NCBI GenBank assembly: GCA_956465555.1
Contig: OY101118.1
Location: 2,253,751 to 2,317,750, forward strand
From: Nitzschia sp. pyKryTriq1
Taxonomy: Eukaryota > Bacillariophyta > Bacillariophyceae > Bacillariales > Bacillariaceae
Direction: 5' to 3'
Length of the DNA stretch: 64,000 nt
Shown piece by piece: positions 9,377-18,901 of the stretch (position 1 is the first letter of the stretch; each line of letters begins with the position of its first letter). The position numbers and the translations under genes are program-made. Below the pieces are notes generated by a model. The model did not search any database and was not told where the DNA came from. It saw only the letters and a program-made list of their open reading frames with translations.

Positions 9377-10519
9377 ATGAGATTCACTATCAAAGTCTTG
9401 CCGTCTCGTTCCGCCAACTTGGGCATTATTGAGCTGAACCACCCCAAAGCACTGCATGCCTTGACCATGAACATGATTGAGTGCTTGCAAGACGTGTTTG
9501 CAGAGTGGGTCAACGATCCTTCTATGAAGGCAATTTTACTAAAAGCCAACAACGAAGAAGCAAAACGACCAGCCTTTTGTGCTGGGGGTGACGTCAAGGC
9601 CGTCTGGGAAAAAGGCATGGCCCAGGATCCCGCGACGAGTCAGTTTTTCTATCAAGAATACAAGGTCAATCACGCGATTGCGACTTGTACCAAACCTATT
9701 GTGAGCTTGTGGGACGGTGTTGTCATGGGTGGAGGCGTCGGCCTGTCCGTGCATGGAAAGTATCGAGTGGCAACCGAAAACACACTCTTTGCGATGCCTG
9801 AAACGGCCATTGGGTTGTTTCCAGATGTCGGGAGTATGTATTGGATGCCGCGCCTCCTTTCCATGCCTGTTGCGAAGTACTTGGCGTTGACTGGACAGCG
9901 AATCAAAGCACCAGATCTGTTGTATACGGGGTTGGCTACCCACTATGTTCCTTCAAAGTATTTGCCAGACCTGGAGAAGGCATTGATCGAAGCAACCCGA
10001 AATGTCGAAGGCTCGACGAATACCGAGGAAAATGACGAGACAGATGTTGTGGCCGAAGTCCTGACAAGCTTTCATGAGATTATATCTACGGAAGATTGTC
10101 ACTTGGTTCAAAACCAGATTGCCATCGATACGCATTTTGGTAGCGACACTGTCGAAGGCATTTTGGAATCCCTCGAAATGACAAAGGATGACGACTTTGT
10201 AGCCAAAACGCTTGAAACTATGAAAAAGGTATCTCCTACCAGTATGAAAGTATCTCTGGAGGGATTAAAACGCGGAGCTGCCGGGTCGAGTATTGGCGAA
10301 GACTTGCAAATGGAATATCGCATGGCACGAGCGTCCTCCTTACCGGGAGCGGACTTTTTCGAAGGCGTACGAGCCGTCCTGGTCGACAGGGATCAGGCGC
10401 CCAAATGGAATCCTCCTACTGTACACGAAGTATCAGACGAGCGAGTGGAGGAGTTCTTTGCTCCTATTGACGAAGAATGGCCTATTCCTTCCTCAACGAC
10501 AACTTCATCCAAACTCTAG
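9377..10519 (+). CDS. 3-hydroxyisobutyryl-CoA hydrolase (HIBCH/CHY1-like), PTS1 SKL
   Basis: 380 residues from the first ATG at 9377 (the frame is open a little further with a TTG). Crotonase-fold motifs are strong: the oxyanion-hole loop PAFCAGGDVKAV near residue 60, then VVMGGGVGLSVHG, and the HIBCH-specific catalytic block ENTLFAMPETAIGLFPDVG, which carries the Glu and Asp of the hydrolase subclass rather than the two Glu of hydratases. A C-terminal ECH_2 domain follows. The enzyme releases 3-hydroxyisobutyrate (or 3-hydroxypropionate) from CoA in valine/propionate breakdown. The protein lacks an obvious mitochondrial presequence and ends in SKL, a canonical peroxisomal signal, as does plant CHY1 (a PTS1 protein). 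Location is therefore inferred to be the peroxisome. Confidence 0.92.
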   Translation: MRFTIKVLPSRSANLGIIELNHPKALHALTMNMIECLQDVFAEWVNDPSMKAILLKANNEEAKRPAFCAGGDVKAVWEKGMAQDPATSQFFYQEYKVNHAIATCTKPIVSLWDGVVMGGGVGLSVHGKYRVATENTLFAMPETAIGLFPDVGSMYWMPRLLSMPVAKYLALTGQRIKAPDLLYTGLATHYVPSKYLPDLEKALIEATRNVEGSTNTEENDETDVVAEVLTSFHEIISTEDCHLVQNQIAIDTHFGSDTVEGILESLEMTKDDDFVAKTLETMKKVSPTSMKVSLEGLKRGAAGSSIGEDLQMEYRMARASSLPGADFFEGVRAVLVDRDQAPKWNPPTVHEVSDERVEEFFAPIDEEWPIPSSTTTSSKL

Positions 10520-10769
10520 CAGATCGTAAAAGGTAGTGTACCTATATCTGACTATTGCAAGGCTGCTCTTATTTTCCCTTCGGAGTAAAAGGCCAGGAGC
10601 ATTCTAGATAGTGATGGTAGCGAATAAGGACTATTATGTGATGTAGACTGCCTGGACTACCTCGGAGGCATAGAGAATAAGATCCCTGGAAGTGGCGCTT
10701 TTCGACCACCTGGGTGCCCGCGAAAGGTCAACAAGCACCACATCTATGTTAATAACACAAAGCGGAGTA

Positions 10770-11702
10770 CTACAAAGTCGCAAGTGCCTCCACAGCATCT
10801 GGGTCAGAAAGCATGAGTGTCTCCAATTCTCGTGGAACCCAGATTTTCTCTCTACTTCCTTCCGCAGGCACATCAGAGGCTACAGCATGGTACGTGGACC
10901 GATCTACGCCAACAGAGAAATGATTTTCCTCAGTACGAACTCCACGAGACTGTTGATAAAAATGCCGTAGGAGAGAAGACTGTTGCTCTGGAGTAAAAGA
11001 GGTAGGAGCTGAGGGTGGTGGGTTCATCGTAGAACTCGCAGCAATTAGCTCGGCGAAACCCGAAAAGGGTTGTGCTGCCTTGTGGATTGGGAGAACTTCA
11101 TGCGAATCGACACTAGTATCGTCGCTAGTACTAGCATCGTCATCATCTTCCGAAGATAAGACATCCGACTTCCCGCTTTGATTATCAATTTCTCTTTGAA
11201 CTCGATCCGATTTCATTTGATTCTTTGGTTCAATCACACGTTCCACCATTGACGAGGAAGATCGCCGACGGCTAGGGGTGCCCTCCTGAAGCTGATCCCG
11301 CAGAGCTTGAGCAACCTTTGCAACGGAATCTTTTCGAGATATTTCGATAAAACACGAGCCGTCGATCTTCTCGTCGCATTTTTTCAGAAAACGTCCGCCT
11401 TTGCGTTCGAGGGCAAGGACAATAGACAGAGCGAGAAAGAACTTGTGGGAATTCTTCACACATCTGGCGTAGCCTTCCTTGTTCGCGGTAATCAGGCGAC
11501 GAAAGCGACGATTGCCAACATGCTTATTGATAATGGAGCCCCTTCCAGAAAGCACATCGTTGTCCTTCAAAAGAAAAATTTCTTCTGAACGCTTACCCGG
11601 AGATCTCAAACGCTTTATTTTGTTCGCTTCTGAGATTGAAACCCAGGACACCGTCTCTTCAGGGGCTAGATTCGATTCAATATGAGCCGATTGGCGTAGC
11701 AT
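10770..11702 (-). CDS. DUF6824-domain protein (diatom-type, putative nuclear)
   Basis: 310 residues, intronless. Residues about 48-140 carry the DUF6824 pattern: NDVLSGRG, then HVGNRRFRRL, a Lys-rich helix, a hydrophobic IVLALERKGGRFLKK block, FIEISRKDSVAKVAQALRD. This domain is, to my knowledge, greatly expanded in diatoms and has no established biochemical role; the fold of conserved basic and aromatic residues has led to suggestions of nucleic-acid binding, which is inference. The rest of the protein is Ser/Asp-rich and disordered, with a conserved-looking C-terminal tail (EKIWVPRELETLMLSD). A second, divergent member lies at 38952-40937. The gene converges on the HIBCH gene across 250 bp. 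Confidence 0.85.
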   Translation of the reverse strand: MLRQSAHIESNLAPEETVSWVSISEANKIKRLRSPGKRSEEIFLLKDNDVLSGRGSIINKHVGNRRFRRLITANKEGYARCVKNSHKFFLALSIVLALERKGGRFLKKCDEKIDGSCFIEISRKDSVAKVAQALRDQLQEGTPSRRRSSSSMVERVIEPKNQMKSDRVQREIDNQSGKSDVLSSEDDDDASTSDDTSVDSHEVLPIHKAAQPFSGFAELIAASSTMNPPPSAPTSFTPEQQSSLLRHFYQQSRGVRTEENHFSVGVDRSTYHAVASDVPAEGSREKIWVPRELETLMLSDPDAVEALATL

Positions 11703-12703
11703 CTTATTTGAATTCGGATTGAATTTGCTTTGGGGTAAAATGAGAAACTGTGAAAGGAGAAACTGTGAGCCAATGCTGTACGTGGGGAAAGTAAAAATCC
11801 TTCGATGGCTCGAACCTCCAATTTTTCAGATTTTGTGAGCTGTAGAGGACCCAAGACCAACCAGGCATAAGTAGAGCTTCGCTCCTATTCTACCAGTCTT
11901 TTCGTTTAAATCTAAAGATTGATGGCATCGACCGCATTTCTATAATTAATTTTAACATCACAGCCCCTCATATTTAGGGTAGATGGAATTGCCGATGACC
12001 CCGCGCCGGCCGAGAGGCCAACCAAGACGTTCGTCGACGCGGAAGCTGGTGTGTTTTTTCATCTTCTTGCCTACATGGTACCGTCCTCGTCCTCGTACAG
12101 TACTACCGTACATAATCTGCTCTAGTAGCTTCACATAACAATACAGCAGCATTTTGGACCATCCCATCCGTGCTTTCTAAGCATACGAATATAAGTCACC
12201 GAGCCATTGAGGTGACAACAGTTACTAGGTAGAATACCAGGTCAACAGTGTTGATGAGAGTATTTGAGAGGAGAACACGACAGCCCAGCACTACCACCAG
12301 CACCACGAACAGGACAAGAACTGGAAGAATTTCAATAAACCATACTATCACCACAATATACTTCTTTTATTTTTAGGCAGGCTTTATCTAATGAGAGCAT
12401 AGTATCAAGTGCATCAGTGTTGGCAGTCGTCTTGCCACCACCGCCACCATTTTGTACTCTAGTAGCACGACGAGATGCCGCGTTGGCTGCTACGAGGACG
12501 ATACGAGGACGATTGGGGTTGCGACGCGTTGTCGCTCACAAGAAACACTCTCTCCCCCCCCCCATACATGACCTTGCGAATGCTGATTCTGGCTTCGAGT
12601 CCGGGGTGGGGATACCACTTAGCGGCTCTAGTGCCGTATCCCTAGCTAAACTGTCTAGATAGTCGTCGCCCATTGTCGATGGCGGATTGTTGTGTTAGGT
12701 TAG
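11703..12703. other. Intergenic, no gene seen
   Basis: One kilobase between two minus-strand genes. There is a short CGTCCTCGTCCTCGTACAG tract and GTAC palindromes near 12074-12118, plus a C-run at about 12550. An 81-codon plus-strand frame at 12417-12662 has proline and arginine runs and no support. Confidence 0.45.
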
Positions 12704-12934
12704 TCACAGGTACTGCTCGGCGGTCCATCCATCTCTGTCATACTCTTCCTCAGTTCCATCACCGCTGACCTCTCCCTGTTCATCTTCCTGCTCATCTTCC
12801 TCCTTGCTGCCAAAGTCGTCCTCCGATCGAAAACGAGACCTTCTCTCGACACGCTTTTCGTCAAAGTCGAGGGCAAATCGGTCCTGGAGTACCTCTCTTC
12901 CCTTGGTGGTGGCCAACAGAACAGATGTGACCAT
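12704..12934 (-). CDS. Small acidic ORF overlapping the upstream ORF (possible second half of one gene)
   Basis: 76 residues from ATG 12934. The N-terminus (MVTSVLLATTKGREVLQDRF) is hydrophobic then amphipathic, and the C-terminus is strongly acidic (KEEDEQEDEQGEV...). Its ATG overlaps the stop of the frame at 12934-13107 as TGATG. Reading upstream, this frame is open for only five more codons before a TAG. I recognise no domain. The arrangement suggests that the two frames are one protein split by a one-base frameshift (assembly error, true mutation, or a missed splice), since no plausible intron fits the junction. Confidence 0.35.
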   Translation of the reverse strand: MVTSVLLATTKGREVLQDRFALDFDEKRVERRSRFRSEDDFGSKEEDEQEDEQGEVSGDGTEEEYDRDGWTAEQYL

Positions 12935-13107
12935 CAGCTGACCAACTCGCTAATCGGCCTGTAAACAAGTTGAGTGGGAACGACGATTTTGCCGTTCCTT
13001 GTGATTAGTTTGCGTTCTCTTCCGCCCCCGCGAAAGGAGCGAATAGAATAGTCAGCGGGCGCATCGCGCACTTTCGCTAGTAAATTTTGGTCTTTGTTGG
13101 AAGGCAT
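12934..13107 (-). CDS. Small basic ORF ending in a TGATG overlap with the next ORF
   Basis: 57 residues from ATG 13107 (MPSNKDQNLL), ending at TGA 12936-12934; the same frame is open to about 13245, allowing a longer 103-residue form. The sequence is basic in the middle (RGGGRERKLITRNGK) and ends TQLVYRPISELVS. No family is recognised. Its coding character (mixed charged and hydrophobic residues, no repeats) continues naturally into the next frame, so this may be the N-terminal part of a single ~130-residue protein. Confidence 0.35.
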   Translation of the reverse strand: MPSNKDQNLLAKVRDAPADYSIRSFRGGGRERKLITRNGKIVVPTQLVYRPISELVS

Positions 13108-13850
13108 CGTTATACTATGGTCGTACGAGTCGCGTAGACCGTGTGTATTGCAATGCAGACGACTCGACGACACAAACGGGCGGGGTGATGCGACACGTGG
13201 TACGACATGCCATTGATTTGATTTGGCATGGGATAGGTGTGTCATGATGTCATGTAAATGTCAATCTGACGTCTTCTTTCTGGCTTGATGATTGGCTGAT
13301 CGCCAATGTCTCAGCCAAGCACTTTTGATTGGATAAGAAAACTGTTAATCGTCGCCGTGTTCCGAAGTTTGGGATTGGGCCCTTATGGGGCCCACTTCGA
13401 GGTCTGAATTTTTTTCAGCGAAGAACCTTCAATACCGCCTTTTAGAGACAAAAAAATCTTCGCCTTCGATTTGGTACTGTGTTCATGTAGGAAGGTACAT
13501 GTCTCGGTTCTTTGGCAACGTGAAATAAGTCTTGTATCACTGGCCAATCGAAAGGGGGTCACAAGGAAAGACGGACCCGACCGTCAAGAATTCTGGTGTC
13601 GGTTGAGTCAAATCACGACCTGAGATCGTCCGTTCGGAGCTTGGAATTCAGAATTTTTGAGAAAACCAATTCTTCTTGAAGAATAGAGCGATCTGATTGG
13701 CCATCGCCAACAAGACTCTGAAGAGCACACGAAACGAAGGGAGATAGACGGAAGTCCACTCCGACAGAACTCTTGACAAGGACACAAGGAGCACTTCTCA
13801 CAATTTTCGCGCCTTTGCAATCAAATACAAATACACAAACGAACATCACA
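13108..13850. other. Divergent intergenic region
   Basis: 743 bp between the start of the small minus-strand ORF and the plastid-targeted hypothetical. No repeat, RNA gene or convincing frame is visible; it presumably carries both promoters. Confidence 0.45.
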
Positions 13851-14783
13851 ATGAAATTCAACAACAAACAGTCAGAAAACACAATGACAAAACCCATGAC
13901 ACGGTTAGGTTGGACTTCTCTGATGCTAGCATTAGCGTCTCAGGCTTCTGGCTTTCAATCGGTTAGGGAGTTGCACGTTTCGGTACCCGCCAATACTCTA
14001 CGCAGTTCGCGCACTGAAGTGAATGACAATGATATTTTCAGTCAGCTATCGGCGAGGCCATCGGTCGTCTCTACAAGGTTGCAATACCGAGCCAGCAGCG
14101 ATGAATCATCATCAACGACAATATCACCCTTCAAATGGCTCTTCCCAAAGTCCGAGCAAAACGAAGACAACGAGCAACAATCCGTGGATGAATACCTCGA
14201 GTTCTTGGATCGGAGGTACCGTCGTCTTCACAGTGCCGAGAAACAGGAAGAACCAAAGCCTTTCTCGGCTCTCAACTGGCTCAAACAAGGATCAGAGTCT
14301 CGCAATGATCTTATTGTGACCCAGCACCAACAGGAGGATGCTCTCTATGTGCTTGGTGTGGCCGGGCTAGCGAGTCACAAGCTGCTTCAGAAGCACCATT
14401 TGCCCGTAGATGAGGAGGTTTCCACTTCTGCCAAAGAGGCACAATATGGCGTCATTGATGCTCTGGACGCTGACATTGTTCAAGAGGGCACTGCTGCTCT
14501 TTTGATCAAGAAGTTCATCGTCCCTCTCGTCCGATTCTTATATGTGGCACAACGCCGAAAAGAAATGCTTGTTGCTTCGCTGCTTCAGACACTGAAAATG
14601 TTCTCGGGTTCAGCCCTTCGAACAATGATCAAGTCGGTTGTTTTTGGTCCTGTCACTGCTGCCAAGACGCTGCTCGAGGTAGGAGGTGGGAAGAAGACGC
14701 TGGCGTTCACGGCTGCCATCGCTGGAACTACGATGCTCGTGCTTCGTCCCTTCCTACAGGCAGTCTTGACGGAAGGAGCTTAG
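13851..14783 (+). CDS. Hypothetical protein with plastid-type bipartite signal
   Basis: 310 residues from ATG 13851 (MKFNNKQ); the frame is open upstream without an ATG. A hydrophobic signal-peptide core (LGWTSLMLALASQ) is followed by ASGFQ, a match to the ASAF-like motif (aromatic at +1) that marks diatom plastid preproteins, and then a Ser/Arg-rich, acid-poor stretch as expected for a transit peptide. The mature region has no domain I know. It contains an acidic middle, a KKFIVPLVRFLYVAQRRKEM helix and a C-terminal hydrophobic segment (TLAFTAAIAGTTMLVLRPFL) that could anchor it in a membrane. Function unknown. Confidence 0.75.
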   Translation: MKFNNKQSENTMTKPMTRLGWTSLMLALASQASGFQSVRELHVSVPANTLRSSRTEVNDNDIFSQLSARPSVVSTRLQYRASSDESSSTTISPFKWLFPKSEQNEDNEQQSVDEYLEFLDRRYRRLHSAEKQEEPKPFSALNWLKQGSESRNDLIVTQHQQEDALYVLGVAGLASHKLLQKHHLPVDEEVSTSAKEAQYGVIDALDADIVQEGTAALLIKKFIVPLVRFLYVAQRRKEMLVASLLQTLKMFSGSALRTMIKSVVFGPVTAAKTLLEVGGGKKTLAFTAAIAGTTMLVLRPFLQAVLTEGA

Positions 14784-15224
14784 AATTGGATACTACCAAA
14801 TACTACCAATTCAATGAATGAAGAACGACAACCATAGACCATACAGCGATACAGCAGGCTAGATATTTTGTGCCCCATCGATGATAGAAAGAAACTAAGT
14901 GTGCGGAACCAAGTGCTACGAACGAATCATACTTTCGCATTCTGCTACTACTCAACTCAAGCAATAGACATATAATAAACAACTTTTCCTTTTTAAAACA
15001 ACATCAATATCTGATTCAGAAAGAGCTAGTCTACTACTCTACTAGCTAGAGTATTGAGCCGTTCCACTTTTTCCTAGAAAGGACTCGTTGAGAACCGTCC
15101 TCTACTCCCTCCAACCTGCTGCAGCCCAACGCTACTTCATCGGTCTCAACAACAGACAATCCTTGTCCTGATTCGCTTCACGATTCCGTTGATACTCCTC
15201 GCCAAAACAGTACGACTATACGAG

Positions 15225-15251
15225 CTCTCTACTGCTAGAGCTAGTAGAGAG
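15225..15251. repeat. Perfect 9-bp inverted repeat (CTCTCTACT / AGTAGAGAG)
   Basis: Arms at 15225-15233 and 15243-15251 with a 9-nt loop. It belongs to the CTACTAG/CTCTACT word family seen in other gaps. Confidence 0.8.
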
Positions 15252-16008
15252 TATAGTAGGAATAGGAGTAGACCATAGTAGTAGGCCCTTTCTGTCTGTG
15301 GCAGGGTCTTTGGCGATCGTGCCTATTATTAGTAGATGGGCGGGAAACATTAAAAGTTGGTGCAACTCCGACAAGAAGACATTTTGTCGTTTAGTCGAGA
15401 TGTCATACTGTACAATACCTGTACCGGTACTGTACTGGTAGAGCTTGAACCACCATGCATGCATGCATTCTCATCAAAACATATTTATCAGCGGGGAAGA
15501 TTATTGTCTATTCTCTAGTCTACAGGACTGACCTTAGCAAGATCGCCAGAATGGGTGACGCGTTGGCTTGACAGCAAAGTGGAGTCGAAAAAATGCGAGC
15601 TCTGATTGGAGCTCTCGCTTTGCCGTTCTGGTTCGTGCGTGAGGAGTTGCATGCCGCCGGCCGAAGGCAGATGACCTTCGCTCTCTTGGTCGCCGAATGC
15701 CAAAAGAACCATTATTTGGGCCTGACGTGCGTGCGCGTGGCGGCAATCTATGAAAGTGCCAGGGACAGGCCGAGGATGCCCCAATTTTGTCGCACCCTTA
15801 TGTGTGATGTCGCACCAGCTGCTGCGGGATGATGCTCCAAGTAAGTTCAAGTTCAACTAACGAACAACCGGCCCATGCGCGCGTTGGCCGTTTCGCGAGA
15901 CCAAACAAGAAGGAGAGGCGGGGGAATGGTCTATAAAAAGACTCCAGCTTTCCCCTTCCCCCCGAATACTCGAGGTTCGAGCCAAACAGGAGGAAAGGAA
16001 ACTGGTAT

Positions 16009-16080
16009 GTATGTACCAGGTACTCGGTATGAGTACCGCACCGTACCAGGTACCTGATACTGTACCAGTACCAGTACTTG
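16009..16080. repeat. GTACCAGGTAC palindrome cluster upstream of BRCT gene
   Basis: Closely spaced GTACCAGGTAC, ACCGTACCAGGTACC and GTACCAGTACCAGTAC words. Position is 130-200 bp before the ATG of the four-BRCT gene, consistent with a promoter-proximal element, though function is not shown. Confidence 0.7.
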
Positions 16081-16206
16081 CATCCCACCAGGTGTTTCCC
16101 TCATAACGACAATTTACTTTGCTGTTAGTCTACTGTAAGAGTTGTCGGGAAGGAAAGCAATACGGCAAGGAAAGGTGTCCAATTTGGATTTATTTTCATT
16201 ACAGCA

Positions 16207-17917
16207 ATGTCACTCCAGGAGGGTGGAAAGCGTTTGCTCGACGTATTTGATGAAATCGGCCAAAAGAGAAGTCGGTCGTGCTCGGCATTGGAGGAGGAGC
16301 AACAACCGCAAGGCCCTCTTCACGGGGTTGTCATTTGTTTAACTGGACTGACTAGCGACAAAAAGAGTCGCTTGCACACGCTTGTTGAGAAACTAGGAGG
16401 AAGGTACGCCCGTGGTTTCTACAGTGATATTGCAGCAATGGCAGTCGATATTTATCTCATACTGGCAACACCATTAAAACACATTTTCCAGCTATACTCG
16501 AGATTTCAACATTGACAGAAACACTCATTTAGTGGCAGAGATCGGACAAGGGGCAAAGTACGAACTTGCGGCGTCGCATCCAAAAATACATATCGTTACT
16601 CCATCTTGGTTGGAAGATTGTGAAAGAACTGGAACACACGCGGACGAAGCCTCCCATCCAGTTCGGGTCACGCATCAATCTGGCAAGCATTCCCAAAAGT
16701 TCTCATCTCCAGCCACCAAGAAGCCGACGTATCGGCAAATATTTGAAATTCTCCTTCGTGACTCCAAAGTGGCGCGGTCGTTGTTTGAGTTTCATATCTT
16801 CTACTTGCTGGGCTTTGAAGATGCTCCTGAAGTGAAAAGACTGTTGGGGAGAGTGATAAGACGCGGAGGAGGAACGATTCATTGGGAACTTTCGGATGAT
16901 GTTACCACACTGATTGTCCATGACACCTGTCACGAAGCCTTGCGGTGAGTTGCTAGCAGTTGATTTCGTGGATTAGTTTCAGCTATGTGCGCCCTCGCTA
17001 AAACCTCTTTTTACTGATGCAGGAAAGCTTCCCAAGTAATTTCCAGTCTCCATCCGAATTTGCCTCCGACAGTTTCGCCTCGATGGGTGATAGATTCGTT
17101 TCGGAGAAAATCACTGGTTCCAGTTGCGAAATATCCCCCAATAAAAGCCCGGAACCTCGCTCAAAAGGCGACGACAAAACCATCAAAGACTTCAATTTCT
17201 CGGTCCAGCTCGACTCCAGCTTCCGTCTTCCGAGGCTCGTTGTTTGCACTGGCAAGGATTGCCCCACCCACAGGAGCTGTCGATTTTGATTCCAAGGATC
17301 AAGAAACGTTGATTCGAGCGCATGGAGGCCAAATTCTCACACTCAAATTGATGGATGCCATGAAGGCGGATTCGAAAAATTTGGGTCACCGGCGTGAGTG
17401 CTTCGTCGTATGTTGGGGTGGCGCGCCACGCTTAGAGCTCAATCCGATTCTATCCCAAATGAAACGCCACAATATTTGTGATTTACTTCTCGTCACACCT
17501 ATATGGTTGCAAAGCTGCATTTCGCTTCAGGAGATGGTCCAACCGTCTCGGCTCCCGGAGGCACTTGTGCCGCGCACCTGGCCATTCAAAAGAATGGAGA
17601 AGAAGTTGGATCTGAGGGTTTCGGTGACAGGATTTTCAGCAATGGAAAAGGAAGTGCTAACGAATTTGATGACTACTTGTGGGATTTCCTTTCACAATGA
17701 GATGACTATTTCCAACACGCACTTGATTTGTAAGGAAAAAGCTACGGGGTTGAAACTTCAAAAAGCGTTGGAATGGGGTTTACATATTGTCTCTGTGGAA
17801 TGGTTGTACTACATACTCCAGCATGGATTCAACGGGAAGGAATCTTCCAAACAGGGGTGCGAGGATCAATTTTCTCTCAAGCCGGCTGACACCGAAACGG
17901 AGACAGAAGAAAAATAA
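16207..17917 (+). CDS. Four-BRCT protein, Dpb11/Rad4/TopBP1-like
   Basis: Three exons: 16207-16403, 16492-16944 and 17023-17917, with GT-AG introns of 88 and 78 nt; frames and phases match exactly and give 514 residues. Four BRCT-like repeats are visible: the first crosses intron 1 (VVICLTGLTSDKKSRL ... PSWLEDC), the second crosses intron 2 (FHIFYLLGFEDAPEV ... RWVIDSF), the third has CFVVCWGGAPRL ... PIWLQSC, and the fourth is the clearest (LRVSVTGFSAMEKEV ... VSVEWLYY). Each ends with the BRCT tryptophan. Four BRCTs and no enzyme domain is the layout of Dpb11/Rad4, phospho-protein scaffolds for replication initiation and checkpoint signalling. Assignment to that family over other BRCT scaffolds (e.g. 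PAXIP1, microcephalin) is inference. Confidence 0.85.
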
Positions 17918-18002
17918 ATGGGGAAAATCCAATGCAGAGATGAGCTTTTGAAATAAAGAGACGACTGACTACCCAAGCAGCCTCCTACAGCGGACGCCTC
18001 GT

Positions 18003-18374
18003 CTAAGACGGCTTTCTGCCCTGACTAGTTTCTTCCCTTAACTTCTCCAGTTGTGCCTTTTGTTCGTCGGAGAGTTCTAGATCCAGCGGAAGATGCTGAC
18101 CGAAACCGGCCTCTTCGACCTCTTCTTTCGACTCCAAAACACCCGCTTCTACCGCTCCTCTCCGTCTAGCAGTTGCCATCATTTGGCCCAAATACTGCTC
18201 CCATGCCACGAAAAAGGCCTCAATTTGTGCCTCGTTTGTCACTGGCTTGTGCAGTTTGAACTCCGACCTCACATATGTGTCACCAAGCAACCTCATCTCC
18301 GTCGGCATCTTTCGGTGGGCTCGCAAGATTCCTCTGTAAAGCGACAAAGCTGCCGGTCTCCCTCTACCTGTCAT
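18003..18374 (-). CDS. SDHAF3: Succinate dehydrogenase assembly factor 3 (ACN9/SDHAF3, LYR protein)
   Basis: 123 residues from ATG 18374; the frame is open a few codons upstream but only from a TTG. The LYR tripeptide lies at residues 12-14 (LSLYRGILRAHRKMP), followed by the SDHAF3 signature RLLGDTYVRSEFKLHK and a conserved AFFVAWEQY block. Length equals that of other SDHAF3 proteins. In mitochondria SDHAF3 helps insert Fe-S clusters into the Sdh2/SDHB subunit of complex II. The C-terminus (LSDEQKAQLEKLREE) is a short charged helix. It lies 85 bp from the end of the converging BRCT gene. Confidence 0.93.
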   Translation of the reverse strand: MTGRGRPAALSLYRGILRAHRKMPTEMRLLGDTYVRSEFKLHKPVTNEAQIEAFFVAWEQYLGQMMATARRRGAVEAGVLESKEEVEEAGFGQHLPLDLELSDEQKAQLEKLREETSQGRKPS

Positions 18375-18901
18375 TCTTTTGAAACGTAAGAACAGAAGTT
18401 CGAAACAATTCAAATGCGTATGATCGTGATGTTTGGAGAGATTATGCCGGTAACAGTGGGTCGTGCGGCTGGGACCGATGATTGATGAGTACTACTTCGT
18501 AATAATAATGATGCAAGGATGCAAGTGTTCAGAGTTCATGGCCATGCGGGCGGAGAAATTGAATGCAAAAAAAGCGTGGCGACGAAGAAGCGTTAGTGGT
18601 CCAAGTAGTCAACCATCGAATTTCGCAGCCTAGAAAATCTACAGTACAAGTACAGGTACTCTCTCTCTACGGTAGTAGTAAGAGAGAGAGAGAAGAGTAG
18701 CTATCTCTATAGTAGTAGAGAGTAGTAGTCGGTAGAGTAGTAGCCTGCGCAACAAACAGTGCGAACTATTATGGCGTCACCAATGCAATAAATAATATAC
18801 AGTAGTATACGAAGAATGAACATGCATTATCAAAAATATCACAACGTGGACGACTCATCTTCTGCTCCTGAGACACAATGGTGGAACTGCTACCTACACT
18901 A
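18375..18901. other. Intergenic region rich in CT/AG palindromes
   Basis: 527 bp between SDHAF3 and the MFS gene end. Between about 18645 and 18745 it carries TACTCTCTCTCTACGGTAG, a run of AGAGAGAGAG and TAGTAGTAGAGAG words able to fold on themselves. No gene seen. Confidence 0.5.

Larger units (their letters stand above)
14784..16206. other. Intergenic region with hairpins and palindrome clusters
   Basis: 1.4 kb. It holds a perfect 9-bp inverted repeat at 15225-15251, a GTACCGGTAC tract near 15415-15440, a CATGCATGCATGCAT run near 15453, and a GTACCAGGTAC-rich cluster at about 16009-16076 that ends 130 bp before the BRCT gene. A GC-rich stretch (15580-15800) has overlapping frames on both strands (79 and 113 codons); neither is recognisable. 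Confidence 0.5.

Noticed and set aside
9046-9432. 128-codon plus-strand and 132-codon minus-strand frames before HIBCH
   Set aside because: They overlap one another in a divergent promoter gap and share no family features.
12417-12662. 81-codon plus-strand frame with PPPPP run
   Set aside because: Low complexity, no start context, no recognisable domain.
15515-15856. 113-codon minus-strand frame and overlapping 79-codon plus-strand frame
   Set aside because: They overlap each other in a GC-rich stretch, and neither resembles a known protein.
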